From: Natronomicrosphaera sp040876735
GTDB taxonomy: Bacteria; Planctomycetota; Phycisphaerae; Phycisphaerales; Phycisphaeraceae
Assembly: GCA_040876735.1 (NCBI GenBank)
Contig: JBBDPC010000021.1
Coordinates: forward strand, 1 to 37,503
Direction of reading: 5' to 3'
DNA: 37,503 nt
Below are positions 25,729-34,230 of the stretch, one piece after another. The notes below the pieces were generated by a model, which had not been told where the DNA came from, ran no database searches, and worked only from the letters and a program-made list of their open reading frames with translations. Each line of letters opens with the position of its first letter. Within the stretch, counting starts at the first letter, position 1. A program made the position numbers and the translations under genes.

Positions 25729-27486
25729 ATGAACAACCGCATGGTGAAGCTCGCATTCGCACTTGGCCTGAGCGGCGCGATGGCCGCCCCGGCCCTGGCG
25801 CTGGACGACGGCCTGGCCGAGACCCCGCCGATGGGCGTGAATCCTTACAACAGCCTTATTGCCGCCTACAACCAACAGCGGTGGATGCTCACCGCCGAGG
25901 CCGTGGCCCGCAACGGCATGAAGGAGGCGGGCTACCTCTACATCAACCAGGACTGCGGCAACTGGCACTACAAGGATCAGCAGCCGGACGGCAAGGCACG
26001 GCGCGACGAGAATGGCGTCATCGTCGTTGATGAAGCGTTGATCCCTGACGGCATTCCGCACGTCGCCGACCACATTCACGGGCTCGGGCTGAAGATCGGC
26101 CTCTACTGCATGCCCGAGCTGATGGACCAGCACGCGGCGAACGGCGCCATTGACCGCGACATGGAGGCCTATGCACAGTGGGGCGTGGACTACATCAAGT
26201 GGGACGCCTGGTCCGGTTCGGAGGAGGAAGACTTTGCGGCGCTGCGCGACGCGGCCCTGGAGGCTTCGCGCCCGATCCTGCTGAGCATCCACGGCCACCG
26301 CGGTGCCGAGTACGCCCACATGTGGCGGACGGGCGGCGACATCGACCGCACCTGGCGCAGCGTTCTGGAGTCGATTTCCACCAACGCCGAGGGCAGCGGC
26401 CAGCCCGGCGGCTGGCCCGATCCGGACATGCTCCACGTCGGCCACCTCGAAAACCTTCACGAAGACCAGTCGCACTTCAGCCTCTGGTGCGTCACCTCTT
26501 CGCCGCTGCTGGCGGGCAACGACGTGCGGGCGATGTTCCACGACGTCCAGTCGGTGCTACTGAACACCGAGGCCATTGCCGTCAACCAGGACATCAGTTT
26601 CGCTGAACTGGAGGACAACCCGTTCGGCTCGGGCAAGCGCGTTCGAGAGAGCGACGGCATGCAGCTCTGGGTCAAGCCGCTGGCCGACGGCGCCCGGGCC
26701 GTGCTGCTGGTGAACACCGGCGAGAGTGATCAGGAGCTGAGCGTGAGCTGGTCCGAGGCCGGCCTGCCCGAGGGCGAGGCGCAGGTGCGTGACCTCTGGG
26801 CCCACGAGAACCTCGGCGGCTTCACCAACCGCTACGCCGCCCAGGTGCCCCCGCACGGCTGCAAGTTCCTCAAGATCGTGCCCGGCAGTGAACCGATGGC
26901 CGAGCCCGAGGCGACCTGGTTCCCCGCCCCGCAAGCCCCCACACCCATCCAGCCGCTCGACCGCGAGGGCTGGAGCATCGAATCGAATCTGGGCAACCCG
27001 CAGGCTTACCTGGACGGCGACATGTCCACGCCCGTGATGGCTCAGGGCACGCAGGACGAGAACGTGCTCACGATCGACATGCAGGAGCCGCAGACCTTCA
27101 ACACCGTGCTGCTGAACTCGCCGCTTTCCCGTGTGGAACGGGCGCTCAGGCCTTACACCGTCTACGCGTCGGTACACGGACTCGAGGTGCACGTTTCCGA
27201 GGATGGCGAGAACTGGCAGCAGGTCTACAGCGGCTTTATCGGCCCGGACAACTATGGTGCGCTGACGTTTGAGGACCAGACCGCGCAATATGTGCGGGTC
27301 GTCAACGCACTCTCCGAGGGCACGCAGAAGGGCGACTGGCCCAGCGATCTGACCCACCAGCCGTTCGGGGGCGAGGATGGCGTGCAGGTGACCGAGGTCG
27401 ACGTGGCCCACGTGGCGGACCTGCCCGAGGCCTTTGAGCCCGGCGCCGGCCCTGCCGCCGACGTCGTGCATCCGCCGCTGGACTGA
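25729..27486 (+). CDS. GH27 alpha-galactosidase-type hydrolase with F5/8 type C domain (copy 2)
   Basis: A 585-residue exported paralogue of copy 1, with the same leader sequence pattern before the start (ATCGAAACCC...AGGGAG) and a signal peptide ending APALA. Catalytic features: ETPPMGVNPYN, DYIKWDA with likely nucleophile D159, MWRTGGDID with likely acid/base D204, HFSLWCVTSSPLLAGNDVR. The C-terminal discoidin/CBM32-like domain is retained (FNTVLLNS, VHVSEDGENWQQVYSG, QYVRVVNAL). Bases 26694-26837 are identical to copy 1, while much of the rest differs. A 55-base stretch (26560-26614) is identical to the end of the window in copy 3. It has its own promoter and terminator. Expected to remove alpha-galactosyl groups outside the cytoplasm. 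Confidence 0.92.
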   Translation: MNNRMVKLAFALGLSGAMAAPALALDDGLAETPPMGVNPYNSLIAAYNQQRWMLTAEAVARNGMKEAGYLYINQDCGNWHYKDQQPDGKARRDENGVIVVDEALIPDGIPHVADHIHGLGLKIGLYCMPELMDQHAANGAIDRDMEAYAQWGVDYIKWDAWSGSEEEDFAALRDAALEASRPILLSIHGHRGAEYAHMWRTGGDIDRTWRSVLESISTNAEGSGQPGGWPDPDMLHVGHLENLHEDQSHFSLWCVTSSPLLAGNDVRAMFHDVQSVLLNTEAIAVNQDISFAELEDNPFGSGKRVRESDGMQLWVKPLADGARAVLLVNTGESDQELSVSWSEAGLPEGEAQVRDLWAHENLGGFTNRYAAQVPPHGCKFLKIVPGSEPMAEPEATWFPAPQAPTPIQPLDREGWSIESNLGNPQAYLDGDMSTPVMAQGTQDENVLTIDMQEPQTFNTVLLNSPLSRVERALRPYTVYASVHGLEVHVSEDGENWQQVYSGFIGPDNYGALTFEDQTAQYVRVVNALSEGTQKGDWPSDLTHQPFGGEDGVQVTEVDVAHVADLPEAFEPGAGPAADVVHPPLD

Positions 27487-27513
27487 GCGAGCGCAAACGG
27501 CAAAGCACCTTCC

Positions 27514-27567
27514 AACGATCGGCGTCCGCCAGGCAGCGAACCTGCCGGGTTGACGCCGATCGTTTTT
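27514..27567 (+). terminator. Intrinsic terminator of GH27 copy 2
   Basis: AACGATCGGCGTC (27514-27526) and GACGCCGATCGTT (27552-27564) form a perfect 13-bp stem followed by TTTTT. The loop holds the inner hairpin GGCAG-CGAAC-CTGCC, as in the terminator of copy 1. Confidence 0.9.
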
Positions 27568-27696
27568 GTTCTATGCATTGCCCGTCAACGTGTGCATTGT
27601 GATCTCATACGAACACAGTCTCAACGAACCGAGCCGGGCTCTGTTGTGGATGCGTTCGTGCGCTTGATAGGTTGGCCCGCGTGGGGGGAGCTTGTG

Positions 27697-28431
27697 TCAA
27701 TCCGGTGCGAGGTAGGTTTCCATGCGCCAGGCTCCCGACTGGAGGTTGTATTCGAGCGAGTCGATCAACTTGGCGTGGCCGTCGGCGAAGACCATGACGC
27801 TGCGGTCCGGGTGCCAAGTTCGGCCGATCGTATCGCCGTTTAAGACATAGCCGTCCCACATGCCGAAGCTCCCGTCATCGGGGTTGCCCTCGGCCAGGAG
27901 CATCGTCCGGCCGGGCGAGGGCAGGCTGTGCAGGTCCTGCTTCCAGTTCTCCTCAGTAGCCCACAAAGCCGACGGTGGCCACGAGCCGTCGGGATCGTTC
28001 ATGTTGCCGTTGCGCGTGTAGCTGACCAGCGGCGGGTCGACGGCGTTGGCGTTGGCACGGACCTGGTCGTCCTCGGGGCAGGCAAAGACTTCCCGCGCCG
28101 CGCCGAGGTGTCCCATCTCGACGAGGATGCTGTCCAGGCCGATGTCCGGGTAGGTTCCGCCCACGCCGGTCCAACTGGTGGTCATCCAGTCGTTGAGCTC
28201 CGGCGGCGAGCCTTTGTAGTCCTCGGCATAGTACATGTGGGCCAGCGCGAGCTGGCGGATGTTGCTCAGGCAGGCGCTGGTCCGCGCCGCCGATCGCGCG
28301 TGGGCCAGGGCAGGCATGAGCAGCGAGATAAGCAGAGCGATGATGCTGATGACCACCAGCAACTCGATGAGCGTGAAGCCGGTTGCCCGGCCGGTGGACG
28401 TTGTCGGTTGCGAAGGTACCGAAATGTGCAT
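27697..28431 (-). CDS. Pseudopilin, DUF1559/H-X9-DG type
   Basis: A 244-residue protein. The ATG at 28431 has AGGGAG 8 bases upstream. After a short leader ending in TG comes FTLIELLVVISIIALLISLLMPAL, the type IV pilin/type II pseudopilin signal and helix. LSNIRQLALAHMYYAEDYKG follows. The C-terminal part contains H, nine residues, then DG (in HPDRSVMVFADGHAK), the mark of the planctomycete DUF1559 family. These proteins are numerous in planctomycetes and are thought to form pseudopilus-like structures; individual functions are mostly unknown. It lies downstream of a PEP-CTERM gene on the same strand, the same pairing seen at 1-989. Confidence 0.92.
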   Translation of the reverse strand: MHISVPSQPTTSTGRATGFTLIELLVVISIIALLISLLMPALAHARSAARTSACLSNIRQLALAHMYYAEDYKGSPPELNDWMTTSWTGVGGTYPDIGLDSILVEMGHLGAAREVFACPEDDQVRANANAVDPPLVSYTRNGNMNDPDGSWPPSALWATEENWKQDLHSLPSPGRTMLLAEGNPDDGSFGMWDGYVLNGDTIGRTWHPDRSVMVFADGHAKLIDSLEYNLQSGAWRMETYLAPD

Positions 28432-28529
28432 GCCTAGTACTCCCTGTGGTGGATGCGTGGAATCGCTTGCGAGGCGTGTGAAAATGAATCCGGAACGGCG
28501 GAAGCCTACTGCCTTGCGTCGAGGCGAAG

Positions 28530-28559
28530 GCGAGACGCCGCGGTCAGGCGGCGTCTCGC
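28530..28559 (-). terminator. Strong hairpin between PEP-CTERM and pseudopilin genes
   Basis: GCGAGACGCCGC and GCGGCGTCTCGC form a perfect 12-bp stem with a 6-base loop, about 40 bases past the PEP-CTERM stop. There is no T run on either side. It may reduce read-through into the pseudopilin gene or protect the upstream mRNA end. Confidence 0.6.
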
Positions 28560-28597
28560 GTGTGGTTGTAGTCACATCGCTGAATCAAGTCAGCGAA

Positions 28598-29335
28598 TCA
28601 GGCGATGCGTCGACGCCGCCCCAGCATGGCCAGGCCGCCGAGGCCCAGCAGCGCGAGGCTGGCGGGCTCGGGGATGACGCTGGCGTCGTGGATCCAGAAC
28701 GTGGCGTCGACAACGTCTCCGTCGTCATTAAATCCCACACCACTGCCATCGTTGACGCCATCCTCGCTGATGAAGAGGACGCCGCCGTCGGCGTAGTGGT
28801 CAGTTCCCCCGCCGCCGTGCCGGACGCGGGCGAGCGCCTCGCCCTCGTCGCCGTCGTGCGACAAGTTGAACAGGAAGGCGTACATGTTGCCATCCGTCAG
28901 CGCCACCGCCGAATCGAAGATCGTGGTGACATAGGTCTGGTCGTCAACGCTCGTCGGCATGACGCCGGAGCCCGAGCCGATCTCGGTGTACGTGTTGAAG
29001 TCATTGAAGTCGGTGGCGGTGTAGATCGAGACAGTCGCGGTGACGTCGGCCGAGCCAGGGCTGATTGAATGCGTTTCGTAGCCATTGCCGAACAAAACGG
29101 TCACCCCTCCGAGGTCGAAGTCCGAGGGCGATTCGAACGTCGAGCCGTAGTGGTTGATCGGCTCGCCAGCACCACCTTTAACGTCCGCGTTGTCCCATCC
29201 GTTGGGACCCTGGTTCGGCTGCGAGACCACGACGCCACCCGGCGCCGCGTCGGTGGACGTCGTCACCGCCGCCATCGCCGGCGAGACGACCAAGCCAGCC
29301 ACCACTGCTGCACTGAACGTTGTTTTCAAACCCAT
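28598..29335 (-). CDS. PEP-CTERM sorting domain protein
   Basis: A 245-residue exported protein. The ATG at 29335 has AGAGGAG 7 bases upstream and starts a signal peptide (TTFSAAVVAGLVVSPAMA). The body is Gly/Asp/Thr-rich with no enzyme motif recognised. The C-terminus IPEPASLALLGLGGLAML followed by GRRRR is a PEP-CTERM exosortase signal. It is followed on the same strand by the pseudopilin gene and is divergent from the ABC transporter operon. Its leader carries a terminator-like hairpin. Surface role inferred from the sorting signal only. Confidence 0.88.
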   Translation of the reverse strand: MGLKTTFSAAVVAGLVVSPAMAAVTTSTDAAPGGVVVSQPNQGPNGWDNADVKGGAGEPINHYGSTFESPSDFDLGGVTVLFGNGYETHSISPGSADVTATVSIYTATDFNDFNTYTEIGSGSGVMPTSVDDQTYVTTIFDSAVALTDGNMYAFLFNLSHDGDEGEALARVRHGGGGTDHYADGGVLFISEDGVNDGSGVGFNDDGDVVDATFWIHDASVIPEPASLALLGLGGLAMLGRRRRIA

Positions 29336-29384
29336 TGCGATTCTCCTCTGGAAGTGGAACACGAGAAACATGAAAAAAGAAAGC

Positions 29385-29415
29385 CTGTCGAGGAACGCTG
29401 TCTTACCCTCGACAG
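29385..29415 (-). promoter_or_regulatory. Terminator-like hairpin in leader of PEP-CTERM gene
   Basis: CTGTCGAGG and CCTCGACAG pair perfectly over 9 bases around a 13-base loop. On the minus strand GCTTTCTTTTTT follows, ending about 35 bases before the PEP-CTERM start at 29335. No minus-strand gene lies upstream, so an attenuator or a short leader RNA is inferred, as at 1055. Confidence 0.5.
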
Positions 29416-29724
29416 ACAACGATCAGAACCTGCCCCGGAGAAAGAAATGGCTTACGCCGGGCCCATGCGCCCTGCGTGACTCGGATAAGGAACCTGCCTG
29501 AAATTGCTGTGCCACATGCCATGGACACGGCCCCAAAATTGCCGCAGCCGGTGAACCAACTGCTCAGCCGCCGCTGATATATGACTCGTTGCGGCCAACA
29601 TGCACAAACAGCCCGTCCCGAAGCCCTCGCCGGCAAACGAAATCGGCTGCGTCTTCGCACAACCTTGCGCCACGGGTCGTCTACCCCTCTGGCGGGAGCG
29701 GACAGCTACAACAGCAGCAATAAG

Positions 29725-29753
29725 TTGCGTCGCATTGGTTGCACGTGTAACCT
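29725..29753 (+). promoter_or_regulatory. Candidate promoter with CACGTG operator before ABC transporter operon
   Basis: GGTTGCACGTGTAACC at 29737-29752 is a 16-base palindrome with one mismatched pair. It overlaps a possible -10 (TAACCT, 29748-29753), which has TTGCGT 17 bases upstream. The transporter's first gene begins at 29913. Confidence 0.5.
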
Positions 29754-29912
29754 ACACGCCAAGCGAGGCGGTGTCAACTTTATTTATTTTGTTCTCACCC
29801 TCGAGGCCGGCTTGATTGGGGTTGTAAGGGCTCACCGAGAAGGCATCGGCTGCGTGCGTCCCACCGGTCTGGTGATCCCCAGGCGTGCATCCCACTCGAT
29901 CGGAGAACGCCG

Positions 29913-32009
29913 ATGATCCGACGCAGGAACGCAGTTGAACTCGGGCGATGCTTCGTCAGGGGTGGCGTGGTACCGGCGTGGTTGGGCGCGGCGCTGCTGG
30001 TGGGCGTGTCAGCGGGTTGTGACATGGAGCCGGACGCGCGGCCGGCTGCTGGTGGCTCGGTGCCCGTGGCTAGGCAGGCCGGCGCAGACGATGAGGCCGA
30101 TGCAAGGGGGAAGGCGATCGGCCGCGACGCCTGGCCGGCGAGTTGGAGCGAGCCGCCGCCCACCGCCTCGGCGCTGGGGGTCGAGCAATTCAGCGAATCG
30201 CCGATGCTGGCGGCGCAGGTGCGGGCGGGCACGTTGCCACCGGTGTCGCAGCGGCTGCCGGAGGATCCGGTGGTGGTCGAGCCGTATGCCTCGATCGGTC
30301 GGCACGGCGGGGTGGTGCGGACGTTCGACACGGACATTCATGTGTTCAACCCGCCCGAGCCGCTGTGCCGGATGGGCCCGCAGGTTCGCCGGGCGCTGCC
30401 GAACGTGGCCCGGCGGATCGCCTTCAGCGACGACGGCCGAACGGTGACGGTGCACCTGCGACGCGGCATCCGCTGGTCGGACGGCCATCCGCTGACGGCG
30501 GACGACTACCAGTTCTGGTTCGAGCACGTGTTGATGAACGATGAGCTGACGCCGGTGGTCGGCCCGCCGTTCGAGAACGCCACGTTCCACAAGGTTGACG
30601 CCCACACGTTCGAGTATCGGTTCGAGAGTCCGACGCCGCTGCTGCGTGAGTACATGGCCATCGGCCACCAATGGGGCTTTGCACTGCCGCGGCACTTTCT
30701 GGTGGACTATCACGCCGACTTTGCCGACCCCGAGCAGCTTGACGCGCTGGTGCGCGAGCACGGGTTCGCGGGGTGGAAGCCGTTGTTTGACGTGATCATC
30801 AGTCCGTGGAGCGAGTTGGCGCTCGATCGGCCGGTGCTCCAGCCCTACGTGCGTACGGCCCGCACGCCCACCGTAACCGAGTACCGGCGGAACCCGTACT
30901 ACTTCAAGGTCGATCCCGCCGGCCAGCAGCTTCCCTACATCGACCGTCTGGAGGTGCACCATGTGGCCAACCGGGACATGATGGCCTTCAAGGCGTCGAC
31001 CGGGCAGATGACCTTCGCCGGGCGCGGCCTGCGCAGCTCGGACATTCCGCTGTTCCGGCGGTGGGAGCAGCGCAACGACTACACGACCTACATCTGGCAG
31101 TCGGTGATCGGGGCGGACGTGGTGCTCCAGCCCAACCACACGCACCCGGATCCGCGCCGCCGGGCGCTGTTTCAGGACGTGCGGTTCCGTCGGGCCCTGT
31201 CGCTGGCGATCAACCGGGAGGAGATCAACCAGATCGTCTACTTCGGCCACGCCGTGCCACGGCAGAACACGGTGCTGCCCACCAGCCGCTACTTCGAGCC
31301 GGCAATGGAGCAGAGCTACGCGCAGTTTGATCCGGACGAGGCCGAGCGATTGTTTGACGCGGTCGGCCTGGTCGATCGTGACGACGACGGCCGGCGCGAG
31401 CACCCGGACGGCAAGCCGGTGCACCTGACGATTGAGTACCTGGACATGGAGACGCCCAAGCGGATCGTGCTGGAGCTGATCGTGGCCCAGTGGCGTGAGC
31501 GCGGACTGCACGTGAACCTCAAGCCGGTCAACGCGAGCCTGCAGGCGACGCGTTCCTCGGCGGGGCTGATGGACATGACCGTCTGGCACGCGGACCGCAA
31601 CTCGGACATTCTGTTTCCGATCCAGCCATTCTGGTATGTGCCGATGTACGCCGGCTGGGAGATGTGTCAGTGGAACGAGTGGGTGTGGTGGCACGGGTCA
31701 GGGGGTGAACGCGGCGAGGAGCCGTCGCCGGCGGCGCGGGACCTGCTGCACTGGTGGCAGGAACTGCGCACGACGATGGATGAACAACGGCGGACGGAGT
31801 TGGGCCGGCGAATCCTGCGCAGCCAGGCGGAGCAACTCTGGAGCATCGGCACGCTGGGCATGGCGCCGCAGCCGCTGGTGGTCAGCGACGCCTTGAAGAA
31901 CGTGCCCCGGCAGGGCTACTGGGGTTGGGACTCGCGCTGGTCGATGGCGTATCACCCCGAGACGTGGTACCTGCAACCGGACGAGCCGGACGCCGTTGCC
32001 CGGCAGTGA
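29913..32009 (+). CDS. ABC transporter substrate-binding lipoprotein (family 5, Opp/Dpp type)
   Basis: A 698-residue lipoprotein, longer than the usual 500-600 of the family. CGGAG lies 7 bases before the ATG. The signal ends with lipobox SAGC (Cys36). Typical family 5 segments follow: NVARRIAFSDDGRTVTVHLRRG with IRWSDGHPLTADDYQFWF, TEYRRNPYYFKVDP, LFQDVRFRRALSLAINREEI, PDEAERLFDAVGLVDRDDDG, and a C-terminal WHADRNSDILFPIQPFW region. It binds the solute outside the membrane and delivers it to the two permeases encoded next. Such systems are often called oligopeptide transporters, but relatives in Thermotoga and others carry oligosaccharides; the flanking GH27 genes favour a sugar here. First gene of a five-gene operon under the CACGTG operator. 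Confidence 0.93.
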   Translation: MIRRRNAVELGRCFVRGGVVPAWLGAALLVGVSAGCDMEPDARPAAGGSVPVARQAGADDEADARGKAIGRDAWPASWSEPPPTASALGVEQFSESPMLAAQVRAGTLPPVSQRLPEDPVVVEPYASIGRHGGVVRTFDTDIHVFNPPEPLCRMGPQVRRALPNVARRIAFSDDGRTVTVHLRRGIRWSDGHPLTADDYQFWFEHVLMNDELTPVVGPPFENATFHKVDAHTFEYRFESPTPLLREYMAIGHQWGFALPRHFLVDYHADFADPEQLDALVREHGFAGWKPLFDVIISPWSELALDRPVLQPYVRTARTPTVTEYRRNPYYFKVDPAGQQLPYIDRLEVHHVANRDMMAFKASTGQMTFAGRGLRSSDIPLFRRWEQRNDYTTYIWQSVIGADVVLQPNHTHPDPRRRALFQDVRFRRALSLAINREEINQIVYFGHAVPRQNTVLPTSRYFEPAMEQSYAQFDPDEAERLFDAVGLVDRDDDGRREHPDGKPVHLTIEYLDMETPKRIVLELIVAQWRERGLHVNLKPVNASLQATRSSAGLMDMTVWHADRNSDILFPIQPFWYVPMYAGWEMCQWNEWVWWHGSGGERGEEPSPAARDLLHWWQELRTTMDEQRRTELGRRILRSQAEQLWSIGTLGMAPQPLVVSDALKNVPRQGYWGWDSRWSMAYHPETWYLQPDEPDAVARQ

Positions 32010-32061
32010 GTGGTCAGGCAATGATCGGCGTCAAGTGTAAGCGCGAACGAGGCCGCGACTC

Positions 32062-33045
32062 ATGCTGAACTATCTGATCCGCCGCATCCTGGTGATGATC
32101 CCGACGCTGGTGGTGATCTCGGTGCTGGTGTTCGTGCTGATCCAGCTTCCGCCGGGGGACATCGTCACGTCGCGGCTGGCGGAGCTTCAGCAGCAGGGCC
32201 AGGCGGTGTCGGAGGCGCGGATTGCCGAGATCCGCACCCGCTACCACCTCGACGACCCGATGCCCGTGCGGTACCTGCGGTGGATCGGGGGCATCCTGCA
32301 GGGCGACCTGGGCTATTCGCTGCTGTACGAGCAACCGGTCAACAGCCTGCTGTGGGAACGGCTGGGTTACACGCTGCTGATTGCCCTGGCTTCGACGCTG
32401 TTGACCTGGGCGGTGGCGTTTCCGGTGGGGATGTATGCAGCGTTGCGGCAGTATTCGCTGGGCGACTATGCGGCGACCACGCTGGCGTTCCTGGGGCTGG
32501 CGACGCCGAACTTCCTGCTGGCGCTGCTGCTGATGTACCTTGGGTACGCGTGGTTCGGCGTGGCGGTGGGCGGGCTGTTCTCGCCGGAGTATGCCGCGGC
32601 GCCGTGGAGCTGGGGCAGGCTGCTGGATTTCCTGGCTCACCTGTGGGTGCCGGCGGTGGTGGTGGGCACCGCCGGCATGGCGGGGCTGATGCGGATCATG
32701 CGGGCGAACCTGCTCGATGAGCTGAGCAAGCCTTACGTGACGACCGCCCGGGCCAAGGGCGTGGGGCCGGTCAAGCTCATCATCAAGTACCCGCTGCGCA
32801 TTGCGATCAACCCGTTCCTGAGCACGGTGGGCTGGATGCTGCCGACGCTGATCTCCGGCTCGGCGATCACGGCGGTGGTGCTGAATTTACCCACCACGGG
32901 CCCGTTGCTGCTCGAAGCGCTGATGAACCAGGACATGTACCTCGCGGGTAGTTTCCTGCTGATGCTCAGCGTGCTGACGGTGATCGGCACGCTGGTGTCG
33001 GACGTGCTGCTGGCGATCAGCGACCCGCGGATCCGCTACGAGTAG
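32062..33045 (+). CDS. ABC transporter permease, DppB/OppB type
   Basis: A 327-residue inner-membrane protein with about six membrane segments. MLNYLIRRILVMIPTLVVISVLVF is the standard N-terminus. PPGDIV, YHLDDPMPVRYLRWIGGILQGDLGYS, and the cytoplasmic coupling loop ANLLDELSKPYVTTARAKGVGP (EAA-type, contacting the ATPases) are diagnostic. It lies 52 bases after the binding-protein gene and 13 before the second permease, with which it forms the channel. Confidence 0.95.
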   Translation: MLNYLIRRILVMIPTLVVISVLVFVLIQLPPGDIVTSRLAELQQQGQAVSEARIAEIRTRYHLDDPMPVRYLRWIGGILQGDLGYSLLYEQPVNSLLWERLGYTLLIALASTLLTWAVAFPVGMYAALRQYSLGDYAATTLAFLGLATPNFLLALLLMYLGYAWFGVAVGGLFSPEYAAAPWSWGRLLDFLAHLWVPAVVVGTAGMAGLMRIMRANLLDELSKPYVTTARAKGVGPVKLIIKYPLRIAINPFLSTVGWMLPTLISGSAITAVVLNLPTTGPLLLEALMNQDMYLAGSFLLMLSVLTVIGTLVSDVLLAISDPRIRYE

Positions 33046-33058
33046 GAGCGACTCGACC

Positions 33059-34210
33059 ATGGCCCAGGCCATCGCCAACCCGCCTCGCCCGAGCCCGTCG
33101 CCGGCGCCGCCGAAACAGCCGGAGCAGGCGTTCGCCATGGCGTCGCCCTGGCGCTTGATGTGGCGACGCTTCCGTCGGCACAAGCTGGCGATGGCGGGCG
33201 CTGCGGTGCTGATCATCTTCTATCTCGCCGCGGCGTTCTGCGAGTTTCTCGCCCCCTATACCCCCGAGATGCGCCACCCCGAGTACGTGCACTGCCCGCC
33301 GCGCGGCATCCACTTTTTTGACGAAGACGACCGGTTCCACCTGCGTCCGTTCGTCTACGGCCTCAAGCCCGCGGGCGAAGCCGGCGCATGGGAGCGCGCC
33401 TACGTCACCGACACGTCCGAACGCTACCCCATCTCCTTCTTCGCCCACGGCCCGGACTACACGATGTGGGGCTTGCTGCCCGCCGACCGGCACCTGCTCT
33501 GGGCCGACGGCGGACCGCTGTTTCTCTTCGGCACGGATGAAATGGGACGCGACCTTTTCAGCCGAATCCTCTATGGCGCGCGCATCTCGCTGACCATCGG
33601 GCTGGTCGGCGTGGGGATGACCTTCACCATCGGCATCTTCCTCGGCGGCTTGGCAGGCTACTTCGGCGGAATCGTCGACGGCCTCGTGCAGCGGACCATC
33701 GACATCATCATGTGCATCCCCCAACTGCCCCTGTGGATGGTGCTCTCGGCCGCGCTGCCCACCGAATGGCCACCGATCGGCATCTACTTCGGCATCACGA
33801 TCATCCTCTCGTTCATCGGTTGGACCAGCCTCGCCCGCGTGGTGCGCGGCAAGTTTCTCTCCCTCCGCGATGAGGACTTCGTTGTCGCCGCCGAGCTGTG
33901 CGGCACCGGCCGGGTCGCCATCATCTTCAAGCATATGCTGCCGTCGTTCTTCAGCCACATCATCACCTCCGCCACGCTCGCCGTGCCCTACATGATCCTG
34001 GGCGAGACTGCCCTGAGCTTTCTGGGCATCGGTCTGCGGGCGCCAGTGGTCAGTTGGGGCGTGCTGCTGGAGAAAGCCCAGAACGTCCAGACCGTGGCGA
34101 TGGCGCCCTGGCTGCTGCTGCCGGGCGTATTCGTCGTCCTCGTCGTACTCGCATTCAACGTCGTCGGCGACGGCATGCGCGACGCCGCCGACCCCTACGC
34201 CGTCCGCTAG
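33059..34210 (+). CDS. ABC transporter permease, DppC/OppC type
   Basis: A 383-residue permease, longer than the common ~300 because of an insert of about 75 residues after the first membrane segment (PEYVHCPPRGIHFFDEDDRF to HLLWADGGP), as seen in some oligosaccharide-type members. Diagnostic parts are FGTDEMGRDLFSRILYGARISLTIG, LGGLAGYFGGIVDGLVQR, the coupling loop VVRGKFLSLRDEDFVVAAELCGTG and ILGETALSFLGIGLRAPVVSWG. AGGAG lies 10 bases before the ATG. It pairs with the preceding permease. Confidence 0.95.
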   Translation: MAQAIANPPRPSPSPAPPKQPEQAFAMASPWRLMWRRFRRHKLAMAGAAVLIIFYLAAAFCEFLAPYTPEMRHPEYVHCPPRGIHFFDEDDRFHLRPFVYGLKPAGEAGAWERAYVTDTSERYPISFFAHGPDYTMWGLLPADRHLLWADGGPLFLFGTDEMGRDLFSRILYGARISLTIGLVGVGMTFTIGIFLGGLAGYFGGIVDGLVQRTIDIIMCIPQLPLWMVLSAALPTEWPPIGIYFGITIILSFIGWTSLARVVRGKFLSLRDEDFVVAAELCGTGRVAIIFKHMLPSFFSHIITSATLAVPYMILGETALSFLGIGLRAPVVSWGVLLEKAQNVQTVAMAPWLLLPGVFVVLVVLAFNVVGDGMRDAADPYAVR

Positions 34211-34230
34211 CTGAAAGGCGCCGTCTCGCC

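Larger units (their letters stand above)
29336..29912. other. Divergent intergenic region between PEP-CTERM gene and ABC operon
   Basis: No gene is seen. It holds the leader hairpin at 29385-29415 and the operator-promoter at 29725-29753, plus an AT-rich stretch near 29770-29790 (ACTTTATTTATTTTG) that might add another promoter element for the transporter. Confidence 0.5.
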
